Below, one piece after another: positions 8,581 through 15,353 of a DNA stretch of 27,576 bases. Source of the stretch: CAYMJV01 sp964390545 (GTDB lineage Bacteria > Desulfobacterota > BSN033 > UBA1163); assembly GCA_964390545.1 (NCBI GenBank), contig CAYMJV010000041.1, forward strand, positions 1 through 27,576. Reading direction: 5' to 3'. Below the pieces are notes generated by a model. That model had not been told where the DNA came from, made no database searches, and worked only from the letters and a program-made list of their open reading frames with translations. Each line of letters opens with the position of its first letter. Positions within the stretch are counted from its first letter, which is position 1. The position numbers and the translations under genes are program-made.

Positions 8581-9037
8581 CTACGAGAAATGTAACGGAT
8601 GTCGTTTATGCGAGGTGGTGTGTTCGTTTTTTCACACAGGAACAATCAATCCAAGCCGCTCCAGGATTAAAATAGTCAATTGGGAGGAAGTGGGGCATCT
8701 TCCCATGGTTTGCAATCACTGTGAACAAGCCTATTGTGTGGAGGTGTGCCCAACAAGGGCCTGCCATAGGGAACCTGAGAATAACAATAGGGTCACCATC
8801 GATAAAAGACTGTGCATCGGGTGCAGGACCTGCATCATTGCCTGCCCCTTTGGCCATCCCTTCTTTGATATCCAGGATAGGGTCACGGTGAAGTGCGATT
8901 ACTGTGACGGAGATCCCCAGTGCGTTCGTTTCTGTTATGCCAACGCCGTTTCTTTTACGGGTGTGGACAAGACGAGCGTAATTAAGAAAAGAGAGTTTGC
9001 GCTGCAGGTCAACGCAGCAATGCGCCTAGCAAGGTAA
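8555..9037 (+). CDS. Four-cluster ferredoxin subunit (HycB/DMSO-reductase beta type)
   Basis: This 160-residue protein has sixteen cysteines in four ferredoxin groups: 13/16/19/23, 53/56/61/65, 87/90/93/97 and 114/117/123/127, that is four [4Fe-4S] clusters forming an electron wire. No signal peptide is present, so it is cytoplasmic unless co-exported. GGGAG lies about 7 bp before ATG 8555, inside the nrfD gene. Fe-S proteins of this type pair with NrfD in the membrane modules of Mo/W oxidoreductases and are also found with tungsten aldehyde ferredoxin oxidoreductase. The 26-bp overlap with nrfD supports a stoichiometric complex that links a cytoplasmic donor to the quinone pool. Confidence 0.9.
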   Translation: MQDKVLVVDYEKCNGCRLCEVVCSFFHTGTINPSRSRIKIVNWEEVGHLPMVCNHCEQAYCVEVCPTRACHREPENNNRVTIDKRLCIGCRTCIIACPFGHPFFDIQDRVTVKCDYCDGDPQCVRFCYANAVSFTGVDKTSVIKKREFALQVNAAMRLAR

Positions 9038-9082
9038 GATATCTTGCTCTCTTGATGGGAGGGGGATGGGTGAGCCAGTATA

Positions 9083-9272
9083 GCCTTTGAATACGAGAGA
9101 GTGATTAGGAAGGTGGACAGAATCCTTTTGGAGGGCATACCAAGCAGCACAGAAGCATTTCGGAGGATATTCCTCAGAATCCATTCCAGCCCCCGCCGCT
9201 TACAAAGAACATATCCTTTCTTTACTGGAGGAGGTGGACTATCGAAGGAAGGACCTTGTCTTTTTTCCTTGA
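9083..9272 (+). pseudogene. 3' remnant of a paralogue of the HELVH metallopeptidase gene at 10566-11399
   Basis: From 9083 the plus strand encodes AFEYERVIRKVDRI, then in a second frame ESFWRAYQAAQKHFGGYS, SIPAPAAYKEHILSLLEEV and RKDLVFFP before a TGA at 9270-9272. These match, in order, the last 90 residues of the metallopeptidase-like protein (AFEYERLIGKMDRAI, EFFWKAYHLAQKHFDKYS, SIPAPSSYQEDILSFLEDL, REDFIFFPE). A frameshift with a deletion of several residues and the loss of all upstream sequence, including the HExxH motif, show that it is dead. It begins 46 bp after the ferredoxin stop. Confidence 0.88.
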
Positions 9273-9338
9273 ACTATGATCCAGTAGAGATTATCTTTCG
9301 ATGCACCTATCTGCAAGTGAGAACATACAATAACAGAC

Positions 9339-9462
9339 TCATTCTTTATAGATGATGGTCCCGACGTGTTCGCCCTTGAGGGCCAGGTTAACCTTTCCCT
9401 CCTCCAGACCATTAATGATCTGAACTTGGTTGATCACCTAAAGGCGTTCAAACATAGGAAAG
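9339..9462 (-). pseudogene. 3' remnant of an amino-acid-kinase-fold gene, possibly molybdenum storage protein
   Basis: Directly after the mop stop codon on the minus strand the sequence reads PMFERL, a TAG, then VINQVQIINGLEEGKVNLAL and KGEHVGTIIYKE, ending in TGA (9341-9339). The order NGL-xxG-xx-xAL-xGExxGTII is the C-terminal signature of UMP-kinase-like proteins, including the molybdenum storage protein subunits. Only about 40 residues remain and an internal stop is present, so it is a relic. The neighbouring Mop gene makes the molybdenum-storage reading attractive, but ordinary UMP kinase cannot be excluded. Confidence 0.6.
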
Positions 9463-9463
9463 G

Positions 9464-9673
9464 TTAATCTGTAGCAATCATCACATTCGACGCTTTGATT
9501 ACTGCGTACACGTCCTTCCCTTTAGAAAGCGTTAGACCCTTTGCTGATTTCTTGGTTATTATTGAAACGATTTCTACTCTCCCGGGAAGTTGTACCACAA
9601 CCTCCGAATTGACTGCTCCATGGGTTACCTTGGCCACCTTACCCTTGAGAACATTCCGAGCACTTATCTTCAT
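9464..9673 (-). CDS. mop: Mop-type molybdate/tungstate-binding protein (single TOBE domain)
   Basis: A 69-residue cytoplasmic protein made of one Mop/TOBE domain: ISARNVLKGKVAKVTHGAVN at the N-terminus, then SEVVVQLPG, IVSIITKKSAKGLTLSKG and a final VYAVIKASNVMIATD. Such molbindins assemble into hexamers that buffer molybdate or tungstate. AAGGAGGTGATATT precedes ATG 9673-9671. Its promoter (9734-9706, minus) resembles those of the fdh operon and taoR. The relic of an amino-acid-kinase gene immediately downstream suggests a former two-gene operon for metal storage. Confidence 0.93.
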   Translation of the reverse strand: MKISARNVLKGKVAKVTHGAVNSEVVVQLPGRVEIVSIITKKSAKGLTLSKGKDVYAVIKASNVMIATD

Positions 9674-9705
9674 AATATCACCTCCTTATATCAGCCATTT
9701 TTTTC

Positions 9706-9734
9706 ATGATCGGCCATAAATTCAAGGTTGTCAA
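9706..9734 (-). promoter_or_regulatory. Sigma-70 promoter of mop
   Basis: On the minus strand, TTGACA (9734-9729), a 17-bp spacer and GATCAT (9711-9706), with TTTTTTCTTGACA context as at the fdh and diheme promoters. Upstream lies CTATTTAATAG (9750-9760), a short palindrome. No AGT-N7-AGTAAT element is seen here, so mop may be regulated differently. Confidence 0.65.
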
Positions 9735-9921
9735 GAAAAAATCGTCTCGCTATTTAATAGAAAATGGTTTACAAGATGTCATTTTCCATTGAATTGGTCA
9801 CTTAGGGGATGGCGCGTGTCTGCCTCAACATCAAGCGATAAACCTTGTGCAAGGGTTACACTTCGATGCCCGATACAGATCATAAGCTATATATTGGTAG
9901 AATGAAGAGGTGAAAGAAGTT

Positions 9922-10518
9922 TTATATATCGCCTCCAGTTTTGGTGAGTCGTGTATGGTAAGAATTGGAAGATATCTCATACATAAAACTGGGAAGAACG
10001 ACAGGTTGGGCAGTGTCAGAACCGCGAAGACTTTCCCAATCAATATGCTTATTAGGGAAATTATTATTATTCGGCGGAACTTCACCATATTTTTTAAAAT
10101 AGCATTTTAGCAATTTCTCTTGCTCCACCCGAGCTTCCTTTCTGCTTGGCTGCTTCATAAATGAATATTGCATTTTGCAGCTTTTGTACCTTTCTCTAAA
10201 GTTTGTATATTTCTTTAAGAGTTGTAATCTTTGCCCTTCTGCATGGGTATATCTCTTGCCTTCTGTCGCACGAAGGAAACGAAAGATTCCTCTCTTAATA
10301 TTTTCCGAATAACAGATTTGGAGGATTCCATCTTTATCTGTATCAATAAATCGGGGAATTTCAACAGGAAATCCTTCAGAATTAACCAAGCGTATTTTAT
10401 AAATTCCACATCCTTCATAATTTGGAATTTCGCTAATTTCTATCCATTCAAACCATCCTGATGACCACCCAGCTGAAGGAGTCAGAATACTGTGACTGTG
10501 TATAACGGGGCCTTTCAT
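9922..10518 (-). CDS. GIY-YIG-like hypothetical protein
   Basis: The 198-residue frame starts at ATG 10518 with AAAGGAGG nine bases upstream. Residues about 35-150 resemble a degenerate GIY-YIG domain: GCGIYKIRLVNSEG (strand with GIYKI in place of GIYYI), IDTDKDGILQICYSENIKRG (the xIGxSxNLxxR region) and LQYSF-like KMQYSFMKQPSRKEARVEQE with a conserved Glu, ending at KKYGEVPPNNNNF. The catalytic set is incomplete, so nuclease activity is uncertain. The last 40 residues look unlike a domain and may be read-through past a former stop. It lies 47 bp downstream of the metallopeptidase gene on the same strand and is probably cotranscribed. Confidence 0.6.
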   Translation of the reverse strand: MKGPVIHSHSILTPSAGWSSGWFEWIEISEIPNYEGCGIYKIRLVNSEGFPVEIPRFIDTDKDGILQICYSENIKRGIFRFLRATEGKRYTHAEGQRLQLLKKYTNFRERYKSCKMQYSFMKQPSRKEARVEQEKLLKCYFKKYGEVPPNNNNFPNKHIDWESLRGSDTAQPVVLPSFMYEISSNSYHTRLTKTGGDI

Positions 10519-10565
10519 AACTTGCAACCTCCTTTGCTATCCGACCCTTCCACCTACAAAGGTTT

Positions 10566-11399
10566 TTATATATTTGAACAAAAATCCCGTTTACTTTCTG
10601 GGAAGAATATAAAATCCTCTCTTTGATACCCAAGGTCTTCTAAGAAAGAGAGGATATCCTCCTGATAAGATGAGGGAGCGGGGATGGAGCGGAAGCTATA
10701 TTTATCAAAGTGCTTTTGCGCTAAATGATAGGCTTTCCAAAAGAATTCCGGCTGGTGGTGGACATTGATCGCTCTATCCATTTTGCCAATCAATCTCTCA
10801 TATTCAAAGGCAAGAAGCCCATTGGCATACTGGGATTCTTTATCCCCGGCATGATCATTTGAAATAACGCAGAAATTTTGATGTAGCAGATAGGTATGAA
10901 GACGGTCCTCGATTCCATATTCTTCCTTGAGATAATCTATTAGGACCAGATGATGGGCCGTATTTGGAATCTGCCCAAGAAGGTAAACCCAGTCTCCTCT
11001 CATACTCATAAAATATTCAAACACGTCCTCTCGGTTCCCGTGACGAGGGATCCTCCGACCAACCACCCCCAATCCGTACCGATATACTAAAAGCAAATGT
11101 ACTAATTCATGGGCGATGGCTTCAATGCGTTGTCCTTTCTCCAGCGAATCAGCAAACCGGACAGTGGGGCTCTGGGTGGTGAGACCAGTGGTTGCGGCCG
11201 GATGTTCTTCCTTCCCCCGATGCCCTCTTCCGTTAGCAACCACCTCTATCCTGATGTTCTGCTTATATGAAGTCGTTTCATTGAAAAGTTTCGTCACGGC
11301 TTCAGATTCCAAGGAGGTTATATCAAAAGGCTTCCTGGAGTAAACGGCGGGGCCTCCATTGAATTTCTTTCTCACAGATCTTTGCATCTCTTGCGACAT
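10566..11399 (-). CDS. Putative zinc metallopeptidase (HExxH)
   Basis: A 277-residue protein starting at ATG 11399-11397 with AGGAG upstream; the longer frame to 11453 has no ribosome site. IEAIAHELVHLLLVYRYG at residues 92-109 contains HELVH (His97, Glu98, His101), the zinc-binding motif of gluzincin/ImmA-like peptidases. There is no signal peptide or helix-turn-helix, and the rest of the protein is unfamiliar to me, with a well-conserved C-terminal third that recurs in the relic at 9083-9272. Conservation between gene and relic shows that this C-terminal region belongs to the family. Function and substrate are unknown. It is divergent from the diheme gene and upstream of the GIY-YIG-like gene. 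Confidence 0.65.
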   Translation of the reverse strand: MSQEMQRSVRKKFNGGPAVYSRKPFDITSLESEAVTKLFNETTSYKQNIRIEVVANGRGHRGKEEHPAATTGLTTQSPTVRFADSLEKGQRIEAIAHELVHLLLVYRYGLGVVGRRIPRHGNREDVFEYFMSMRGDWVYLLGQIPNTAHHLVLIDYLKEEYGIEDRLHTYLLHQNFCVISNDHAGDKESQYANGLLAFEYERLIGKMDRAINVHHQPEFFWKAYHLAQKHFDKYSFRSIPAPSSYQEDILSFLEDLGYQREDFIFFPESKRDFCSNI

Positions 11400-11464
11400 A
11401 GGTTCTCTCCTGGACGGCAACCACATGGTAACTGACGAGACCAAATATGTCAATTATAAAATGG

Positions 11465-11480
11465 CGTAAAATGTAGTAAA
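11465..11480 (+). promoter_or_regulatory. Weak candidate TaoR operator upstream of the diheme gene
   Basis: CGTAAAATGTAGTAAA fits MGT-N7-AGTAAW, two mismatches from the fdh and nrfD copies, and lies 25 bp upstream of the -35. A second element, AGTA-N8-TTACT (11482-11498), is an inverted arrangement of the same half-sites nearer the promoter. This is the least certain of the four copies. Confidence 0.3.
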
Positions 11481-11505
11481 AAGTATTAATTTGTTACTTT
11501 TTTTC

Positions 11506-11534
11506 TTGACATCCAAAACTGCCTTGGTTATCAT
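11506..11534 (+). promoter_or_regulatory. Sigma-70 promoter of the diheme GEGP gene
   Basis: TTGACA (11506-11511), a 17-bp spacer and TATCAT (11529-11534), with TTTTTTTCTTGACA upstream and CTTGGTTATCATT around the -10. The fdh promoter reads CTTGGCTATCATT at the same place, so the two promoters are alike beyond the hexamers. Confidence 0.7.
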
Positions 11535-11616
11535 TGGGCTCCTGCTCCGGAAAGGGCCACTTCCCTCAGGTAACCGAATGGAGCTGAAACTGAAAAACTC
11601 AACCAAGGAGGAAGAT

Positions 11617-13116
11617 ATGGGAAAAGTAAAATTGTTGCTAATTCTTGCGTTAAGTATTGTGTGGTTGGCTGTAAGCCCTACAAGCGCTTTTGCTGCGTAT
11701 AGCTCTCACCAGAACGATCAGGATATCAACAATTTTCTGGCGGTTTACCCGTTTGCCAAGTCCACCAAGCTGGATGACTGCGCCCTTTGCCATCAGGGTT
11801 CCAGCAACGGCAAAACTGGCAGTTGCGATTATTGCCACCAAGTCTATAAGACCCAAGAACCGCATCCACCACAATCCATACTATTAACATTAAATCCATA
11901 CGGATCGGCTTACTACAATGCAGGGAGGAGCCAGGATGCCCTCCGGGGTATGGAAAAATTAGATTCAGATGGAGATAAATTCAGCAACCTTGCCGAGATC
12001 CAAGCCCTTACCTTTCCAGGTGACCCGAAGGACTATCCCGGCTTGATTGCTGCTCCGGCCGTCGGACTGAATCTAGAACGGATTCTCATGTTGCCTGGCT
12101 ACAGTGAATTTCTCCTGTTAAATGCTTCGAATAGCAGGGACTTTTACGCCAGGTACCGCGGGATCAAAATCATGGATCTTTTGAAGTACGCAGGGATCAG
12201 TAAAAAGGCCACGCAGATTACGGTCTATTCACCCGACGGTTTTTCCCAGACCTTTCCCATCAAAGCTTCTTCTAATACCCAGTATGATGTCATGGGGCCC
12301 TATCCGTATGGGTACTATTACGGAGGATTGGATTTCGTAGATTATTCTTTCATCCCCAGATGCCTGGATAACGGCGATCGAATCCCCGACAAACTTTATA
12401 TGCTTCTTGCCTATATGAGGGATGGTGACCCCTTAACACCAGGCAAGATAAATCCTACAACGTTAAAGCTTGACGGAGAGGGGCCATACCGACTGATCCC
12501 CCCTCAAAAGATAGCGGGAAACCCTGATAGGCCTAACCCTAAAATTCCTAATGTTCCTTGTCCTCCGAAGAATGACTTGTATGATTATGACTGCAACAAC
12601 GATCATAACGCGGGTTTTTCTGCCCGCACTGTCACAGCAATCCGCGTGGATCCACTTCCTGCCGGGACCACCGATTTCCGATGGACAGAGGGCGGATGGA
12701 ATTTAGTCGATCATGCAAAGCTCGTGATCTATGGTGCCATAGATCCTCGCACCTATCGGGTCGGCGGCAAGGTTTCGGATAGCAGCGGAGAGGGTATAGC
12801 TGATGTCAAGCTTGCTTTTTCATTGCTATCCCTCGGGCAGGTAGGCGAGGCTACTACATCGGCTGGCGGAAGATACTTCAAGAAGGGGTTTGGGGGCGGA
12901 AAATTTAGCATCGATCTCCCCGCCGGAGAATACACCGTCATTCCTGCCAAGGAGGGCTGTATTTTTACCCCTGCCTCTTTGTCCATCAGCCTTCCCGATG
13001 CGGAATGCGATCTGGACGGCAATCACGGGGACCCACGGGACCACCGAGAGCGCTGGGAGCATTGTAACCGCCATCCGGACAATGAAATAGATATTATAGG
13101 TTCTTGTACTCCGTAA
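11617..13116 (+). CDS. Secreted GEGP-motif diheme c-type cytochrome-like protein
   Basis: A 499-residue exported protein; ATG 11617 is chosen for AAGGAGG just upstream. Residues 1-26 form a Sec signal ending Ala-Phe-Ala. Two haem-c sites follow, CALCH (55-59) and CDYCH (70-74). LDSDGDKFSNLAEI (115-128) is an EF-hand-like calcium loop. Residues about 160-300 resemble the molybdopterin-oxidoreductase-like fold without its cofactor Cys, with RGIKIMDLLKYAGI and LDGEGPYRLIPPQK (GEGP at 287-290), the motif after which these diheme proteins are named. Residues about 380-465 are a carboxypeptidase-regulatory-like beta-sandwich. A periplasmic electron-transfer role is likely; partner unknown. Its promoter resembles that of the fdh operon, which suggests that the two are expressed together. 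A relic of a paralogue lies at 13920-14018. Confidence 0.85.
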   Translation: MGKVKLLLILALSIVWLAVSPTSAFAAYSSHQNDQDINNFLAVYPFAKSTKLDDCALCHQGSSNGKTGSCDYCHQVYKTQEPHPPQSILLTLNPYGSAYYNAGRSQDALRGMEKLDSDGDKFSNLAEIQALTFPGDPKDYPGLIAAPAVGLNLERILMLPGYSEFLLLNASNSRDFYARYRGIKIMDLLKYAGISKKATQITVYSPDGFSQTFPIKASSNTQYDVMGPYPYGYYYGGLDFVDYSFIPRCLDNGDRIPDKLYMLLAYMRDGDPLTPGKINPTTLKLDGEGPYRLIPPQKIAGNPDRPNPKIPNVPCPPKNDLYDYDCNNDHNAGFSARTVTAIRVDPLPAGTTDFRWTEGGWNLVDHAKLVIYGAIDPRTYRVGGKVSDSSGEGIADVKLAFSLLSLGQVGEATTSAGGRYFKKGFGGGKFSIDLPAGEYTVIPAKEGCIFTPASLSISLPDAECDLDGNHGDPRDHRERWEHCNRHPDNEIDIIGSCTP

Positions 13117-13123
13117 TGGCGCA

Positions 13124-13166
13124 GAGAGCCCTGTCCTGCCTGGATAGGGCTCTCCGTTTGGAGAGC
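13124..13166 (+). terminator. Mutually exclusive hairpins downstream of the diheme gene
   Basis: GAGAGCCCT (13124-13132) pairs perfectly with AGGGCTCTC (13146-13154). The second arm can instead form GCTCTCC-GTTT-GGAGAGC (13149-13166). The two stems compete, the layout of an attenuator. They start 7 bp after the stop codon, but no U-run follows, so termination would need another factor. Confidence 0.5.
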
Positions 13167-13298
13167 TGATGGTTCGCTTAGATCATTCCCCACCTCATTG
13201 GTCTGGGCAACCGCAAGCTCAATCCATCGCCTTCCAGCTTTCTGGAAGATGGGTACAAAATGGAATTTACAGCCTTTCCGGTTTCACAATGATTAAAA

Positions 13299-13370
13299 AC
13301 GATCTCTTAAGGAATTCTTTGTAAGAGATCGTCCTATCCCAGCCGGGGGCTAGTCCCCCCTGGCTGGATA
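13299..13370. repeat. Tandem strong stem-loops
   Basis: First stem: ACGATCTCTTA (13299-13309) with TAAGAGATCGT (13322-13332), 11 perfect pairs. Second stem, starting 2-3 bases later: TATCC/GGATA, AGCC/GGCT and GGGGG/CCCCC segments around CTAGT, ending about 13370. They could be a bidirectional terminator, a small structured RNA or the end of a decayed mobile element. Confidence 0.5.
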
Positions 13371-13573
13371 GCAATGCCGTTAGAACCATAAGGTATATAG
13401 AGCCAAATATGTTTAAGAGTAATGTCGCGCTGGAAATACCTCCTTGCTGCACCAACCCCTTTGTGAGAATGTGTGACTCATCTGTGGGGATTATTATGGG
13501 ACATATGCGGAATGCGACCGCGCAGTTAATCGCCGTCTGATTCAGGCCATAAACACGTGGGAGGAATCGTATC

Positions 13574-13807
13574 GTGGAGCCAGATTTCGAGATGTTGTCC
13601 TTTGAGAAAGCGGTCGAGCTATTTAAAGAATGGGGTTTTCTGGTGGAGCAAGGTCCCAGGGATGGGGAAGTTACACTTATACTTGAAGGGTCTAACCACC
13701 GATCCTACCACGTCTGTGACCCCGAGAAGCTGCCGGAGATGGCGGCATGTGTCCTACGCGTGCGTTGGTGCACTGGTGCGATGCTGGCCCCCGTGTCGGA
13801 TGTGTAG
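13574..13807 (+). CDS. Small hypothetical protein (77 residues)
   Basis: Begins at GTG 13574 with GGGAGGA eight bases upstream and ends TAG 13805-13807. The N-terminal half is an amphipathic helix (FEKAVELFKEWGFLVEQG) followed by two short strands (EVTLILEG, RSYHVC) and a second helix (PEKLPEMAACVLRVRW), a compact alpha/beta pattern like small uncharacterised bacterial domains. I do not recognise the family. It stands alone between the hairpin region and a gene relic. Confidence 0.55.
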   Translation: MEPDFEMLSFEKAVELFKEWGFLVEQGPRDGEVTLILEGSNHRSYHVCDPEKLPEMAACVLRVRWCTGAMLAPVSDV

Positions 13808-13892
13808 TATGAATTTGAATTTCATATATTTACCCGGCTTTATGATTTCTACAGAAATCCTCGATTCCTAAAACCTGCCTCGATTACAGATA

Positions 13893-14018
13893 GGTGAAAT
13901 CGCCAATTAAGGGTTAAAGGCACGTGTTTCTGCCATTCGGGTTGAACCCCTCCCTGCCGGGATGACCGATTTTAATTGGATCGAGGGAGGGTGGAACCTG
14001 GTGGAGAAGACTTATTAA
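13893..14018 (+). pseudogene. 3' relic of a second GEGP diheme gene, preceded by a repeat module
   Basis: From 13920 the frame reads ARVSAIRVEPLPAGMTDF, NWIEGGWNLVEKTY, then TAA (14016-14018). The intact diheme protein reads ARTVTAIRVDPLPAGTTDF, RWTEGGWNLVDHAK at residues 337-368. No haem motif or start is present, so it is a fragment. The 27 bases before it (13893-13919; GGTGAAATCGCC, then GGTTAAA) resemble the P module of the dispersed repeat at 21707 and 27373, so the break sits at a repeat. Confidence 0.82.
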
Positions 14019-14086
14019 TTCAGCACCTGTCCCTTAGTCATGATCTTTAGTCAACTTAGTCAATTACAATAAGTACAGAAGATAGA

Positions 14087-14141
14087 TTGACAAGTGGAAG
14101 AGGATTTGTTAGGGTAGCGTTATTCTCAATCTAAAATAACG
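14087..14141 (+). promoter_or_regulatory. modEABC promoter with ModE-box-like palindrome
   Basis: A perfect inverted repeat CGTTATT (14118-14124), N10, AATAACG (14135-14141), inside GCGTTATT...AATAACGAT, resembles the ModE box of molybdate operons. It lies 14 bp upstream of modE. A TTGACA (14087-14092) with a poor -10 (TAGGGT, 14110-14115) precedes it. Repression by Mo-free or Mo-loaded ModE when the site is bound downstream of the -10 would be autoregulation. Confidence 0.6.
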
Positions 14142-14154
14142 ATAGCTGGATACC

Positions 14155-14484
14155 ATGAAAGTCGCTTATAAAATTTGGCTTGATCATAATGGAAAGGCTT
14201 TTGGGGAAGGCCCCTATGAACTTTTGAAACGGGTGGAGAAAACGAACTCCCTGAACGAGGCTGCTCATCAAATGGACATGTCCTATAGCAAAGCCTGGAA
14301 ATTGATTCAGGGCATGGAAAAAAGACTTGGATTTTCCCTCCTTGATAAGAAGGTCGGGGGGCTCTCTGGAGGAGGCTCCCAGGTCACGCTTAAAGGCAAA
14401 GAACTCATGAGGCGTTATGAGCAATTTGGAAAAGAGGCGCGGAAGGCAATTGAGAAAGCCTACCAAAAGCATTTTGGGAGCTGA
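14155..14484 (+). CDS. modE: ModE-type LysR-like DNA-binding regulator, single domain
   Basis: A 109-residue protein equivalent to the N-terminal winged helix of ModE, without the molybdate-binding TOBE/Mop domains of E. coli ModE. It shows KIWLDHNGKAFGEGPYELL, the helix-turn-helix SLNEAAHQMDMSYSKAWKLIQ at about residues 32-52, and the wing GFSLLDKKVGGLSGGGSQVTL. Without an effector domain it must sense molybdate through a partner, perhaps the Mop protein at 9464-9673, or act constitutively. Start ATG 14155 is placed by homology; the ribosome site is weak. First gene of modEABC, 19 bp before modA. Confidence 0.88.
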   Translation: MKVAYKIWLDHNGKAFGEGPYELLKRVEKTNSLNEAAHQMDMSYSKAWKLIQGMEKRLGFSLLDKKVGGLSGGGSQVTLKGKELMRRYEQFGKEARKAIEKAYQKHFGS

Positions 14485-14503
14485 TAAGAGGGGGAGGTTG
14501 TAA

Positions 14504-15313
14504 ATGCTCAGGAAATGGCCAAAGTTATTTGAAATGAGAAGATTTGTTATTGTTCTGATTTTTTTTGTTGGATTGGTTTTTATCCCTGAGATCCCGGCAC
14601 AATCAACCTATGAGATCACTATTTCCGCAGCGATCAGTCTTAAGAATGCCTTCGAAGACATCGGAAAAATCTTTAAGGAAATAAATCCAGAGGGGAGGTT
14701 GTTATTTAATTTTGGTGGCTCCGGAGATCTGGCCAGACAGATCGAGGCCGGTGCGCCCGTGGATGTCTTTGCCTCGGCCGCCCAAAAGGATATAGATGAT
14801 CTCGATCAAAAGGATATGATCGCCAAAGGGACACGAAAGGATTTTGCAGGGAACAGTCTTGTCCTGATCATCCCCACGAAATCAGCAATTCACCTGACCT
14901 CATTTAACGATCTCGGGAGAGGAGAAATTCAAAAAATAGCCATCGGAAATCCAAAGACCGTTCCAGCGGGAAGATATGCAGAGGAGGTATTAAGATATTT
15001 CAATTTATGGGATGGTATCAAGGATAGACTCATCTTTGGTGAAAATGTAAGGCAAGTGCTTGATTATGTGGCAAGGGGGGAGGTTGATGCAGGCATGGTT
15101 TATTCTACCGATGCATTGGTCAGGGCAAAAGAGGTGAGGATTGTGGCGGAAGCTCCCGAACAAAGTCACCGTCCGGTGGTCTATCCAATCGCCGTGGTCA
15201 AGGGATCAAAAAAAGAGGCTCTGGCAAAAGAGTTTATTTCTGTTGTTACATCAAAAGAAGGAAAAAAGGTTTTAGAAAAATATGGCTTTAGAGTATCTAA
15301 TGAGGTTAAGTAG
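14504..15313 (+). CDS. modA: Molybdate-binding periplasmic protein
   Basis: 269 residues; GGGGGAGG lies 6-7 bp upstream of ATG 14504. Residues 1-33 form a signal peptide ending near Pro-Ala-Gln. The mature protein has the ModA blocks: ISAAISLKNAFEDIGKIF, FNFGGSGDLARQIEAGAPVD (oxyanion-binding Ser/Gly residues), DVFASAAQKDIDDL, IAIGNPKTVPAGRYAEEVL and VDAGMVYSTDAL. It captures molybdate, or tungstate, in the periplasm for ModBC. modB starts 40 bp downstream. Confidence 0.95.
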   Translation: MLRKWPKLFEMRRFVIVLIFFVGLVFIPEIPAQSTYEITISAAISLKNAFEDIGKIFKEINPEGRLLFNFGGSGDLARQIEAGAPVDVFASAAQKDIDDLDQKDMIAKGTRKDFAGNSLVLIIPTKSAIHLTSFNDLGRGEIQKIAIGNPKTVPAGRYAEEVLRYFNLWDGIKDRLIFGENVRQVLDYVARGEVDAGMVYSTDALVRAKEVRIVAEAPEQSHRPVVYPIAVVKGSKKEALAKEFISVVTSKEGKKVLEKYGFRVSNEVK

Positions 15314-15353
15314 GTTTGCTGTAAAACCTCTAACGTTTCTGAGCAGGTAAAAC

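Larger units (their letters stand above)
13117..13573. other. 457-bp intergenic region rich in hairpins
   Basis: No gene of clear identity is seen. It contains the alternative stem-loops at 13124-13166 and two tandem hairpins at 13299-13370. An open stretch at about 13483-13604 (plus strand, reading LICGDYYGTYAECDRAV and then LIQAINTWEESYRGARF before TGA) has protein-like composition but no start codon and no family that I recognise; it could be one more gene tail. Confidence 0.4.

Noticed and set aside
9922..10518. Active GIY-YIG homing endonuclease linked to a mobile intron
   Set aside because: Only the fold pattern is suggestive; catalytic residues are incomplete and there is no intron or split host gene.
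13267..13455. A 62-residue minus-strand gene over the tandem hairpins
   Set aside because: It spans both strong stem-loops, has unusual composition and resembles no family; the structure explains the sequence better.
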